This document shows, one piece after another, positions 6,874 to 13,594 of a DNA stretch of 21,690 bases. Position 1 is the first letter of the stretch, and each line of letters opens with the position of its first letter. A program made the translations under genes and the position numbers. The stretch comes from an uncultured Collinsella sp. Lineage in GTDB: Bacteria; Actinomycetota; Coriobacteriia; Coriobacteriales; Coriobacteriaceae. The stretch is from assembly GCA_958424475.1 (NCBI GenBank), contig CATZTY010000001.1, positions 1 through 21,690 on the forward strand. The letters are read 5' to 3'. The notes beneath the pieces are model-generated. The model ran no database searches. It saw only the letters and a list, made by a program, of their open reading frames with translations, and had not been told where the DNA came from.

Positions 6874-6913
6874 CTTTGCTATATCTTGCTATACTTTGCT
6901 ATATCTTGCTATA
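6874..6913 (+). promoter_or_regulatory. Decamer tandem repeat in ATPase promoter region
   Basis: Four copies of TTGCTATA begin at 6876, 6886, 6896 and 6906, exactly 10 bp apart, within two identical 20-bp units (6874-6893 and 6894-6913). A degenerate fifth unit (TTGAGC) follows. The repeat ends 21 bp before the ATPase start codon and supplies TATA-rich -10-like sequence. One helical turn per unit suggests cooperative binding of a protein on one face of the DNA, possibly the ATPase itself. Confidence 0.65.
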
Positions 6914-6934
6914 TCTTGAGCAAAGGTGGCTCAC

Positions 6935-8026
6935 ATGCAAACAAACCCTTTTAAGCCCACAGCAGGTAAAACACCTCCCACGATTATCGGCCGCGAAGAT
7001 GTGCTCGAAGAATTCAATGAGGGCCTCGTCAACGGGCCTGGTGCCCCGGGGCGCCTAATGCGCATAGCCGGCGTCCGTGGAACGGGCAAGACGGTCCTCC
7101 TTGACGAGTGCTCACGTTTGGCGCAAAGCCGTGGCTGGACGGTCATAAAAGAGGTCGCAACCGAGGGACTTTGCCAGCGCATTCTCGAACAGCTGCAGCC
7201 CAAATTCCAGACCAAGCACGCCAGATTTGAGCCCACCGTAGCTGGCATATCCATCGGCAGCATAGATATTGAGCGAATCGGCCCATCGCTACGCGACGCC
7301 ATGAGACAGACAATATCCAAGAATGGAAATGGCCTGCTCATCACTCTCGACGAGGTTCAAGACGCAGAGCTCGATGAGGTCCGAACGCTCTCCATTGCGA
7401 TTCAGCAGGTTATCGGCGAAGACCTTGATATCGCCTTTGTTTTTGCGGGTCTGCCTTCGATGATTGAAAGCATCATCAACGGAAAGACACTTGCGTTTTT
7501 GCGCCGCGCCCTCCCCTTTGACCTGAAGGCTGTGGCAGTAACCGAAGTGTTGTATTCCCTCGAGGAAACCATTGAAGCGTCTGGCGTGGAGTTGCAGCCA
7601 GGTATTGCCGGCCAACTTGCCGAGGCAACGCAAGGCTATCCTTTCATGATCCAACTCGTTGGATACTACGCATGGCAGTTGGCGAGACGCGCGCATACAG
7701 CGATTATTGGAGAAGAAGAAGCCGAGCGCGGCATTGCAACGGCACGCGAACGCTTCTGTGCCATGGTGATTGAGCCCGCGCTACAGCGCATTCCGCCCAC
7801 GTGCATCGCTTATCTGCTGAGCATGGCATCTTTGGGGCAGACGAGCTCGACCAGCATGGTTGCCGATGCCCTAAACAAAACGCCTCAACAGGTGAGTTCC
7901 GTCCGCAGCCGCCTGTTAAGAGAATCGATTATCGAGGCTCCCTCGTACGGCAAGGTCTCATTTGCCATCCCCTACATGCACGACTACCTCTACGAGCACA
8001 AAGCCGAACTGGAAGTTGAACTGTAG
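6935..8026 (+). CDS. Orphan AAA ATPase with C-terminal winged helix
   Basis: An ATP-binding protein of 363 aa of the archaeal-ATPase/Orc1-like (AAA_16) type. Walker A is GVRGTGKT (46-53), Walker B is LLITLDE (134-140), a sensor-1-like segment is FAGLPS (170-175) and Arg190/191 (LRRA) is a candidate arginine finger. The C-terminal 90 residues (SMVADALNKTPQQVSSVRSRLL) look like a winged-helix DNA-binding domain. Start at ATG 6935 because AAAGGTGG lies five bases upstream; a GTG three codons earlier overlaps that RBS. There is no partner nuclease, toxin or transporter next to it. A phased tandem repeat precedes it, a palindrome array follows it, and a dead integrase is the next gene, so it belongs to accessory DNA. 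The function is unknown; DNA binding and self-regulation are inferred. Confidence 0.88.
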   Translation: MQTNPFKPTAGKTPPTIIGREDVLEEFNEGLVNGPGAPGRLMRIAGVRGTGKTVLLDECSRLAQSRGWTVIKEVATEGLCQRILEQLQPKFQTKHARFEPTVAGISIGSIDIERIGPSLRDAMRQTISKNGNGLLITLDEVQDAELDEVRTLSIAIQQVIGEDLDIAFVFAGLPSMIESIINGKTLAFLRRALPFDLKAVAVTEVLYSLEETIEASGVELQPGIAGQLAEATQGYPFMIQLVGYYAWQLARRAHTAIIGEEEAERGIATARERFCAMVIEPALQRIPPTCIAYLLSMASLGQTSSTSMVADALNKTPQQVSSVRSRLLRESIIEAPSYGKVSFAIPYMHDYLYEHKAELEVEL

Positions 8027-8045
8027 AAACGGCAACTGCCCTGCA

Positions 8046-8195
8046 AGACGAAAACCGTTTTCGTACGGATTTAAAGCAGACGTAAACGATTTTCGTCTTG
8101 ATTTGCGTACGGAATTAAGACGTAAATTGCGCTTTCGTACGCTTATTACCAGACGCAAATTGTTTTCGTCCGGCCATGCGTCCCCAATCTAGACG
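8046..8195. repeat. Array of imperfect ACGnAAA...TTTnCGT palindromes
   Basis: AGACG starts at 8046, 8078, 8118, 8151 and 8191, spaced 32, 40, 33 and 40 bp. The first four head inverted sites. The first is a perfect palindrome, ACGAAAAC-C-GTTTTCGT; the second pairs AGACG with CGTCT; the third and fourth are weaker. They lie between the ATPase stop and the integrase 3' end. They look like repeated binding sites for a dimeric protein (regulator, recombinase or ATPase). The DNA is AT-richer than its surroundings. Confidence 0.5.
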
Positions 8196-8199
8196 AAAA

Positions 8200-8226
8200 G
8201 AGCCCCGAGCTCAAAAATCGGGGCTC
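8200..8226 (-). terminator. Terminator of integrase remnant
   Basis: GAGCCCCGA (8200-8208) pairs perfectly with TCGGGGCTC (8218-8226). Read on the minus strand the stem is followed by TTTTCG, which fits transcripts from the integrase gene. Confidence 0.7.
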
Positions 8227-8256
8227 GATGTAAGTTCTAGGGTGTCAGAAGTTACA

Positions 8257-9527
8257 TCAGCCGCTTACGACCGCTCTGTCTATCTCTCCGAGCGGGACGG
8301 GCGCCGATGCCCTGATCTCTGCCATGTCGAGGTGCGAGATCAAATCCTTGGCGCGCTCGCCGGAGTGGTATGCCTTGTTCGGCGCCACCTTCCTGTAGAG
8401 CTTCTTGAGCTTCGTCTTCCCCTTGTTGCCCGGCGGCATCTCCGTCTCAGGTGGCAGCCCTAGGAAGGACAGGACGCCGGGCAGGTCGCACAGCATCACG
8501 TCCTCGATGTCGGCCTTGGCCGCCAGGTCGACGACTCTCTGCGCTGTCGGCGAGATGTTCGGGGTGCTGCTACCGCCCGCTGGTTCGGAAGCTGGCGGGC
8601 AGTAGCGGGCAGTAGCGGCAGTAGCGGTGTGGCTCGATAGGCCCGAATATCCGTAAGGAAGGTGCTCGCTCTCATATGTGCTGATATGCCTCGCCTCGCG
8701 AACCTTGGGATGCTTCCTGAGGTAATCCCTCAATTCGAGCCACTCTTTATGCTCATAACGCTTCGAAATCGTTTCCCCGTCGACAGTTTCCTTCACATAA
8801 TGGTATGTTCGAACGCCTTCGAACTTGCCGAACCCGTTCTCAACGCTGAAGTTTCTGAACCAGCGCGAAAACCCATTCAGGTCCATGAAGTTGACTTGGG
8901 GATGCCTGTCTTTCGTTCGTTCGAATGAGTGGACGAGCGGAGTGCCTTTGACTTGTTCCAGGCCGAAGGCTTCCATTTCGCGGGCCTGCTCCTTTTTCCA
9001 GAATTCGAGATACGACGTCAGCGTCTCGCTTATCGAGATCCTCCGCACGCTTTTCTTGCTTTTGGGCGAGCGAACGCTTCGATCGGCCGCGAACTGCTGC
9101 TCAATGAGGATGCTTCTGTTCTCGACGGAGACATCGGACCACGTCATCCCGAGGGCTTCTGCCCTTCTCATGTCGGTGTCGAGCATGAGCATCACGCATG
9201 TGATGTGCGCGTCCGGTTCTCGATTGAGTAGGATGTCGAGTAGGCGAGCGGCGTGATGGTTCCTTCGCGGTTGTCGTGGAACTTTTTTGCGTACGAGCCG
9301 ACGGTGTCCCTCGATTTTTGGACGTAGGTGCCGCTGTTGAGTTCTGCCTTGTAGGCTTCAAGTGCGGCGTCGACCTCTCGGCTTTTGGTGGTATGTATGG
9401 TCTGCCACGGCGAATAGCGGTATTTGCCCGTGACCGGATCCTTGCCGAGGCTGTGACGGTAGCGCCACGTGTATTTGTCGCGGCGTTGCTTCGTTCCTTT
9501 GCCTATGACGAGAGGTCGGTCGTTCAT
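8257..9527 (-). pseudogene. Tyrosine integrase, inactivated by internal deletion
   Basis: The 5' part (9527 to 9192) encodes an N-terminal arm-binding region (MNDRPLVIGKGTKQRRDKYTW) and the start of the core-binding domain (TVGSYAKKFHDNREG), then runs into a stop. The 3' part resumes in another frame near 9260 (ARLLDILLNREPDAHITCV) with the first catalytic Arg in DTDMRRAEALGMTW. About 80-90 residues of core-binding domain expected between the two are missing, so an out-of-frame deletion is inferred. Downstream of LPYGYSGL, where the catalytic HxxR box and the Tyr should follow, the frame instead continues with a short repeat and about 100 residues I do not recognise. No RHRY set can be assembled, so the gene should not make an active recombinase. 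It lies 281 bp from a tRNA fragment that marks the integration end. Confidence 0.8.
8596..8627. repeat. Short tandem repeat inside integrase remnant
   Basis: Three consecutive units of about 9-10 bp (GGGCAGTAGC, then GGCAGTAGC) occur where the recognisable integrase sequence ends and the unrecognised tail begins. Such a repeat at a junction suggests slippage or deletion. Confidence 0.6.
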
Positions 9528-9600
9528 CGTGTTCCTTGCCTAAAGTGCCTGAGAATCGCGCTCGGTTGCGCGGAATGGCGCAAAGGGCTGGGGCGGGTGG

Positions 9601-9652
9601 GCATTACCCTTGGTGGTGGGCCCTGCGTGGGGTCACACCCCAAGGGTAATGC
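9601..9652. repeat. Inverted repeat between integrase and att end
   Basis: GCATTACCCTTGG (9601-9613) is perfectly inverted at 9640-9652, around a G/C-rich 26-base centre. It lies upstream of the integrase gene and may be a recombination-factor site or an RNA hairpin. Confidence 0.5.
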
Positions 9653-9680
9653 TCCGCCTGACCGCTTTCAAGCTCGTTGT

Positions 9681-9779
9681 GGGTCGAATTTGGGTCGAAT
9701 TATTCCGCGTACTTTTCTTTCGTAAATCTATGAAAACATCAAATGACCTGGAGTTATATTGACTTCAATTTGGGTCGAA
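9681..9779. repeat. GGGTCGAA direct repeats, candidate integrase arm sites
   Basis: GGGTCGAA occurs at 9681, 9692 and 9772. The last two copies share 13 bases (AATTTGGGTCGAA at 9687-9699 and 9767-9779). The last copy ends 29 bp before the tRNA fragment. Short direct repeats beside an att core are what tyrosine integrases bind with their N-terminal domain. Confidence 0.5.
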
Positions 9780-9808
9780 ATGTCTGAATGAAACAACGTC
9801 GTAGCGAC

Positions 9809-9853
9809 CTCATAACCCGAAGGTCGGTGGTTCAAATCCGCCCCCCGCGACCA
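9809..9853 (+). tRNA. 3' half of a tRNA-Met gene (att remnant, not functional)
   Basis: From the anticodon loop CTCATAA onward the sequence matches a methionine tRNA: 3' anticodon arm CCCGA, variable loop, T arm GGTGG/CCGCC with loop TTCAAAT, acceptor strand CCCCGCG, discriminator A and encoded CCA (9851-9853). The 5' half is absent: the bases before the anticodon (GTAGCGAC) cannot form the anticodon stem, and no D arm or 5' acceptor strand is found. The three C of the anticodon stem suggest the initiator type, but elongator cannot be excluded. This is the usual product of integration into a tRNA anticodon loop: the intact gene should lie at the element's other end, outside this window. Confidence 0.85.
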
Positions 9854-9862
9854 TGAAACTTC

Positions 9863-9894
9863 AGGTCGGAAGCATAAAAGCTCCCGACCTTTTT
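9863..9894 (+). terminator. Terminator behind the tRNA fragment
   Basis: AGGTCGG-A-AGC (9863-9873) pairs with GCT-C-CCGACCT (9880-9890), followed by TTTTC. It is probably the original tRNA terminator, which places the chromosomal side of the integration end to the right of 9853. The remaining gap to 10112 shows nothing I can identify. Confidence 0.8.
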
Positions 9895-10112
9895 CTTTGT
9901 CTAGGGGTTTCGGCATCTCTCGTTCTTTGGGTACCTCGAGGCGGGCAATCAGATAGATGCTTACGAGTATCATAGGGTCTTTTTACGTCGCGGTCGTGTC
10001 TCGTACTGGTGCGCCGCTCTTTGTGGGACGTGTCACTTTGCCATAGGTTGTCCGGCGGCGGGGCGCAGGTCGTTCCCCGTGGCGTCGCTCCTTTCGACGC
10101 TACGCTGCCTGG

Positions 10113-10421
10113 CTACTCGTTCCACTGGTGCTTTTTCATGTCGACGCAGCCGTTATCTCGGAGGGCGACTCCTTCCTCCGTCAGTAGTGCTCGCTGGTCG
10201 GGGAAGTTTTGCGCGAGGCGTCCCGCGTGGTTGACGACGCGGTGGCAGGGATAATCGCCGTAGCGATCCGCCTCGCTCAGCACCGCTCCGACCAGGCGAT
10301 AGTTTTTCTCCCTGCCGATGAGGCGCGCTATCTGACCGTACGAGGCGACGCATCCCGCCGGAATCTCTGCCACGACGGAGAGAATCTCATAAACCAAATC
10401 TTCGTCCAGGACTTTTCCCAT
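10113..10421 (-). CDS. MGMT-family DNA alkyltransferase-like protein
   Basis: A 102-aa protein consisting only of the DNA-binding/active-site domain of O6-alkylguanine-DNA alkyltransferases. It has the helix-turn-helix VASYGQIARLIG (25-36), an Arg at the finger position (R42 in NYRLVGAVL) and the acceptor-cysteine motif PCHRVV (C59). Because the Cys is kept it may transfer alkyl groups. Alkyltransferase-like proteins of this size usually carry Trp there, so this is a short Cys-bearing form. The N-terminal domain of Ogt/Ada is absent. GGGAGCG precedes the ATG. It is on the same strand as the CBS and MFS genes but 174 bp from them; that gap shows nothing notable. Confidence 0.9.
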   Translation of the reverse strand: MGKVLDEDLVYEILSVVAEIPAGCVASYGQIARLIGREKNYRLVGAVLSEADRYGDYPCHRVVNHAGRLAQNFPDQRALLTEEGVALRDNGCVDMKKHQWNE

Positions 10422-10595
10422 CGTATCGCTCCCGTGTTCGCTTTTGCCTTCGGGGGCGCGGCGCCGATCACCCGTGCTGCGATTTTCGCAGCTCCCCTTA
10501 CCGAAGCATCGAGGGAAAGCGCGTGCGTGTCAAGGTTGTCTGGTCCAGTTGCTGGCTCGATGCCTCGAGATGTTCGCCTCAAGTGCGACCTGCCC

Positions 10596-11102
10596 CTATT
10601 GGAAAAGGATGCCGAAGATGTATTTGGTGATGGCGGAGCGGCGGATGACCCCCACGAGTTTGCCCTCGTCATCAACCACAGGAAGCTTCTTGAACTTCTT
10701 CTTCGCCAGCAGCGCGGCGACGCGGGCGATGCTCTGCTCGGGACGGGCACACACTACCTGGCGCGTCGCGAAATCCATGACGCAGCGATCCTTCAGGTCT
10801 TCGATGCGCTGCTCAAGGCTCTGATCGTCGAAGTACAGCATGGACGCGTCGCCGCCCGTGAAGATGGTGTGAGCGCGATGCTGCGCGATGGCTCCCATGA
10901 CATCGCCGTCGGAGATGAACCCGACCACCTGGTTGCGCTCATCGATTACGGGCATGCTGCTCACCTCGTTTTCGGCGAGCATGCGCACCACGTCGGAAAT
11001 CGTGCAATCCTGCGTGCAGGTGAACGGCTCTTCAATCATGATGCTCGAAACGGGCGTTCCCTCGAGCTCGAGCGGGATGCGCTCGGACAGAATCTCGGAC
11101 AT
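10596..11102 (-). CDS. Two-CBS-domain protein
   Basis: A 168-aa soluble protein made of two CBS domains. The first is about 18-75 (SSIMIEEPFTCTQDCTISDVV ... MPVIDERNQVVGFISDGDVM). The second is about 105-165 (MDFATRQVVCARPEQSI ... LPVVDDEGKLVGVIRRSAI). CBS pairs bind adenine nucleotides and act as energy or redox sensors. The start codon follows the stop of the MFS gene by three bases and its RBS AAGGAGG overlaps the MFS 3' end, so translation is coupled. The pairing suggests that it modulates the transporter or responds to the same condition; the ligand is unknown. Confidence 0.92.
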   Translation of the reverse strand: MSEILSERIPLELEGTPVSSIMIEEPFTCTQDCTISDVVRMLAENEVSSMPVIDERNQVVGFISDGDVMGAIAQHRAHTIFTGGDASMLYFDDQSLEQRIEDLKDRCVMDFATRQVVCARPEQSIARVAALLAKKKFKKLPVVDDEGKLVGVIRRSAITKYIFGILFQ

Positions 11103-11105
11103 CGC

Positions 11106-12545
11106 TTATGCCTCCTTCGTTTTCGGTGCGGTTTTCTTGGTGCGCACGCTGAATATGGCGCAGATAAGGGAAACGAGGCCGATTGCCGCGCACACCTTGT
11201 AAGCGACGCCCGCGCCCACGGCGGTGGCTACTTGGATGCTCGCATCGACGCCGGCCGACGCGGTGACGCTTGTCATGACCGTGATGATGAGCGCCGTGCA
11301 CAAACCGCCGGCGACCTGGCGGCCGGTGTTCGCGATGGCGTTGCCGTGGGCGATCATGTCATTTTTCAAGGCATTGACACCCCATGTGTTCACCGGCATG
11401 TTCGCGAGCGACTGGCCGGCGGACTGCAGCATGCAGAACAGCGCAACCACCAAGATGGGCGTGTTTACCGTCGAAAGCGAGAGCAGGAACAGGGCGCCGG
11501 TCATGAGGGCCAGGCCGACGATCGAGATGGCACGCGGACCGAACTTGTCGAACACCACGCCGGAGATAGGGCTGATGATGATGCCCACCGCCGCGGCGGG
11601 AAGCATGGCCATGCCGGTTTCGAAGGCCGAAGCGCCAAGCGAGGTTTGCAGCAGCATCGGCAACAGCGTGTTGGTGACCAGGCATGCGGCGTTGATGAGC
11701 GTGACGATGATGGCGGCCACGCGGAACTCGCGCGTCTTGAGCGTGCCCAGTTGAAGCAGCGGGTCCTCGATTTTGCCCTGGCGTACGACGAACAGCACCA
11801 AGCACACGACACCCGCGACGATCGAGCCGAGCACCACGGGGTTGCCCCAACCCATCGACGAGGCGCTCGAGAACCCGTAGAGAAGTCCGCCGAAGGCGAT
11901 GGTGGAGAGGACGACCGAGGGCAGGTCGAGCTTGGGGTTCTTCAGCTCGCCCACGTTTTTCAGCATGAACACGCCCAGCACCAGCACGAGAATTGCGAGG
12001 GGGACGATGGCGCCGATCATGGTGCGCCAGCCGTACGTGTCGATCACCGCACCGCCTACGACGGGGCCGACCGCGGGACCCGCCGACATGACGATGCCCG
12101 CCATGCCCATAGCCGTTCCTCGTTTCTCGACGGGGAACACCAGCATGGGAACCACCGAGACAAGCGGCATGAGCACGCCTGAGCCCGCCGCTTGCAACAC
12201 GCGACCGATGATGAGGAACAGGAAATCAGGGGCTGCGGCGCACAGCAGCGTGCCCAGCGCGAACACCAGCGTCGCCCCGAAGAATAGCGCGCGGGTGCTG
12301 AACTTGTCGATAAGGAACGCCGAAACGGGGACCATGATGCCGCTCACCAGCGGGTATATGGACATGATCCACTGGGCAGTCGAGGCATCGATGGCGAAAT
12401 CGGACATGATGACCGGCAGCGCAGGCGACATCACCGTTTGGTTCAGTAGCGCCAAGAAGGCACCCAGGACGACGACCGCGACGATGCGGATCTGGGTACC
12501 GGTAATGCGCCCATTGGCGGGCGCGACCGTACAATTATCAGACAT
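11106..12545 (-). CDS. MFS multidrug exporter, DHA2 (EmrB/QacA) family
   Basis: A 479-aa membrane protein with about 14 predicted hydrophobic segments, the DHA2 layout. It opens with a hydrophobic segment (VVVLGAFLALLNQTVMSPALP), has the antiporter motif C in AGPAVGPVVGGAVIDTYGWR, and GRVLQAAGSGVLMPLVSVVP typical of drug exporters. It probably expels hydrophobic or cationic compounds against proton entry. The substrate cannot be read from the sequence. RBS AAGGAAGC lies seven bases before the ATG. A well-formed promoter lies about 200 bp upstream, so the mRNA has a long leader containing a small ORF. It is the first gene of an operon with the CBS-domain gene. Confidence 0.93.
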   Translation of the reverse strand: MSDNCTVAPANGRITGTQIRIVAVVVLGAFLALLNQTVMSPALPVIMSDFAIDASTAQWIMSIYPLVSGIMVPVSAFLIDKFSTRALFFGATLVFALGTLLCAAAPDFLFLIIGRVLQAAGSGVLMPLVSVVPMLVFPVEKRGTAMGMAGIVMSAGPAVGPVVGGAVIDTYGWRTMIGAIVPLAILVLVLGVFMLKNVGELKNPKLDLPSVVLSTIAFGGLLYGFSSASSMGWGNPVVLGSIVAGVVCLVLFVVRQGKIEDPLLQLGTLKTREFRVAAIIVTLINAACLVTNTLLPMLLQTSLGASAFETGMAMLPAAAVGIIISPISGVVFDKFGPRAISIVGLALMTGALFLLSLSTVNTPILVVALFCMLQSAGQSLANMPVNTWGVNALKNDMIAHGNAIANTGRQVAGGLCTALIITVMTSVTASAGVDASIQVATAVGAGVAYKVCAAIGLVSLICAIFSVRTKKTAPKTKEA

Positions 12546-12627
12546 AAGCTTCCTTCGTATCTATTCGATTCTTCGCCGAAGGCGCGCCGGCCCACGGGCG
12601 AAATAACATGCACGTGCTATGCGTGCA

Positions 12628-12741
12628 TCAGATACGACAGGAAGAAAGCGGCTGCTCAGAGCGCACTTGGGGAACAACAGGAGAGGCCCCGTATACCAGG
12701 GGCCGCCGAATTGCGATGTATGCTTTGGTCAAATCCTTCAT
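12628..12741 (-). CDS. Possible 37-aa leader peptide of the MFS operon
   Basis: A short frame on the minus strand, beginning MKDLTKAYIAIRRP and ending SSCRI, starts only about five bases after the transcription start predicted from the promoter at 12753-12781, so it would be read from an almost leaderless mRNA. A GGCCCC/GGGGCC hairpin (12685-12704) lies inside it, and a 7-bp ATGCACG/CGTGCAT hairpin directly overlaps and follows its stop (about 12609-12629). Translation-coupled attenuation of a drug exporter is a plausible use. The ORF is short and may be a chance frame. Confidence 0.3.
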   Translation of the reverse strand: MKDLTKAYIAIRRPLVYGASPVVPQVRSEQPLSSCRI

Positions 12742-12752
12742 AGCGGGGAGGT

Positions 12753-12781
12753 ATTCTAGCAGCCGTCTTCGCCCCTTTCAA
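12753..12781 (-). promoter_or_regulatory. Promoter of MFS-CBS operon
   Basis: On the minus strand TTGAAA (12776-12781), a 17-bp spacer and TAGAAT (12753-12758) form a good housekeeping promoter. Transcription would start near 12746, about 200 bases before the exporter start codon. Confidence 0.65.
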
Positions 12782-13052
12782 GGGATGTAACCCAGACGTT
12801 GATTTTCTTTACCGAGGCACCATCGTTGACGGGTGGCGTGCTTCTCTATCGCCACACCGCGGGGCGAGGGAACGCCGCGGCGAGCTTGTACATCGGCTAT
12901 GTGTGCAGCTGCGAGCGTGTCGCCGGCGCGCGCTGGGCGCCAGTCCGATCCGGCCGACTCTTGCCGACGGTCGGTCGCCGTCCTCCTCCATCTCCGCCTG
13001 CTCTGTTTTTGCTCGGCTCCCTTGTCGTATCATGGACGGACGAGAATTGAGC
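12782..13052. other. Gene-free stretch, little recognised
   Basis: GC-rich intergenic DNA between the MFS promoter and the ArsC-like gene. No convincing gene or repeat is seen. TATCAT at 13028-13033 could be a -10 box for the ArsC-like gene, but the -35 region is poor. Confidence 0.4.
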
Positions 13053-13065
13053 GAAGGCGGTACGT

Positions 13066-13407
13066 ATGAACATCCAGATATTCGGCACGAAGAAAAGCTT
13101 CGATACTAAGAAGGCGCAGCGCTATTTCAAGGAACGTCGTGTGAAGTTCCAGTTCATCGACTTGAAGGAAAAGGGGATGAGCAAAGGCGAGCTCGAAAGC
13201 GTGGCGCGCGCCGTCGGCGGGATCGACGCTGTGATCGATCCAAAGGCGAAAGATGCCGACACGGTTGCGCTCGTACAGTATCTTGCTGCCGACCAGAAGT
13301 TCGAAAAGGTGCTCGATAACCAGCAGATTCTTCGTGAGCCCATCGTTCGCAACGGCCGCCAGGCAACCGTTGGCTACGAGCCTGACGTGTGGAAGGGCTG
13401 GGAATAA
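13066..13407 (+). CDS. ArsC/Spx-family thioredoxin-fold protein lacking cysteine
   Basis: A 113-aa protein of the ArsC/YffB/Spx family: MNIQIFGTKKSFDTKKAQRYF at the N-terminus, a central helical region, and the ending LREPIVRNGRQATVGYEPDVW, typical of the family (REP followed by a glycine-containing strand). The active-site Cys expected in the N-C-D-T motif is Phe12 (KSFDT), and the whole protein contains no cysteine, so it cannot act as a classical arsenate reductase. A binding or regulatory role, as in Spx-like proteins, is more likely. GAAGGCGG lies five bases before the ATG. No arsenic-resistance genes are nearby. Confidence 0.88.
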   Translation: MNIQIFGTKKSFDTKKAQRYFKERRVKFQFIDLKEKGMSKGELESVARAVGGIDAVIDPKAKDADTVALVQYLAADQKFEKVLDNQQILREPIVRNGRQATVGYEPDVWKGWE

Positions 13408-13425
13408 AGCGGCTGGGAATAAAGT
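13396..13425 (+). repeat. 15-bp tandem duplication at ArsC-like gene 3' end
   Basis: GGCTGGGAATAAAG is present at 13396 and again at 13411. The unit contains the last codons and the stop (GWE-stop), so the frame repeats a second GWE-stop behind the first. It looks like a recent slippage event. Confidence 0.8.
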
Positions 13426-13426
13426 G

Positions 13427-13468
13427 AAGCGCCCACGCCCGTGGTTTTATCCACGGACGCGGGCGCTT
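13427..13468 (+). terminator. Hairpin downstream of ArsC-like gene
   Basis: AAGCGCCC/GGGCGCTT (8 bp) and CCGTGG/CCACGG (6 bp) separated by a symmetric internal loop form a strong hairpin 20 bases after the stop. There is no T-run, so its ability to terminate is uncertain. Confidence 0.55.
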
Positions 13469-13594
13469 GCGTAAGACGTCTCTTGTCGTTTGAGTGGAGC
13501 GCCCCGGCGGCGCTGAACAACGCGCCCCGGTGACGTGGCTCGGGGCTCTTTGTGCCGCACATCTATGAGAGGAGATATTTGATGCGCATGGGCG

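Noticed and set aside
6935..8026. Anti-phage defence system
   Set aside because: The ATPase lacks a nuclease, toxin or other effector neighbour, and its domain layout is that of a solitary DNA-binding ATPase; a defence role cannot be supported from this sequence.
8046..8195. CRISPR array
   Set aside because: Repeats are short, imperfect and palindromic, spacing is uneven, there is no constant repeat with unique spacers, and no cas genes are present.
9809..9853. Functional tRNA-Met gene
   Set aside because: The 5' acceptor strand, the D arm and the 5' half of the anticodon stem are missing.
9728..9973. An 81-codon minus-strand frame across the tRNA fragment
   Set aside because: The central RGADLNHRPSGYE is the known antisense reading of a tRNA 3' half and not a protein.
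10209..12182. A 657-codon open frame on the plus strand
   Set aside because: It is antisense to the MGMT, CBS and MFS genes, spans several unrelated genes, and its translation is rich in His, Asp and Arg with no domain; it is a product of GC-rich codon bias.
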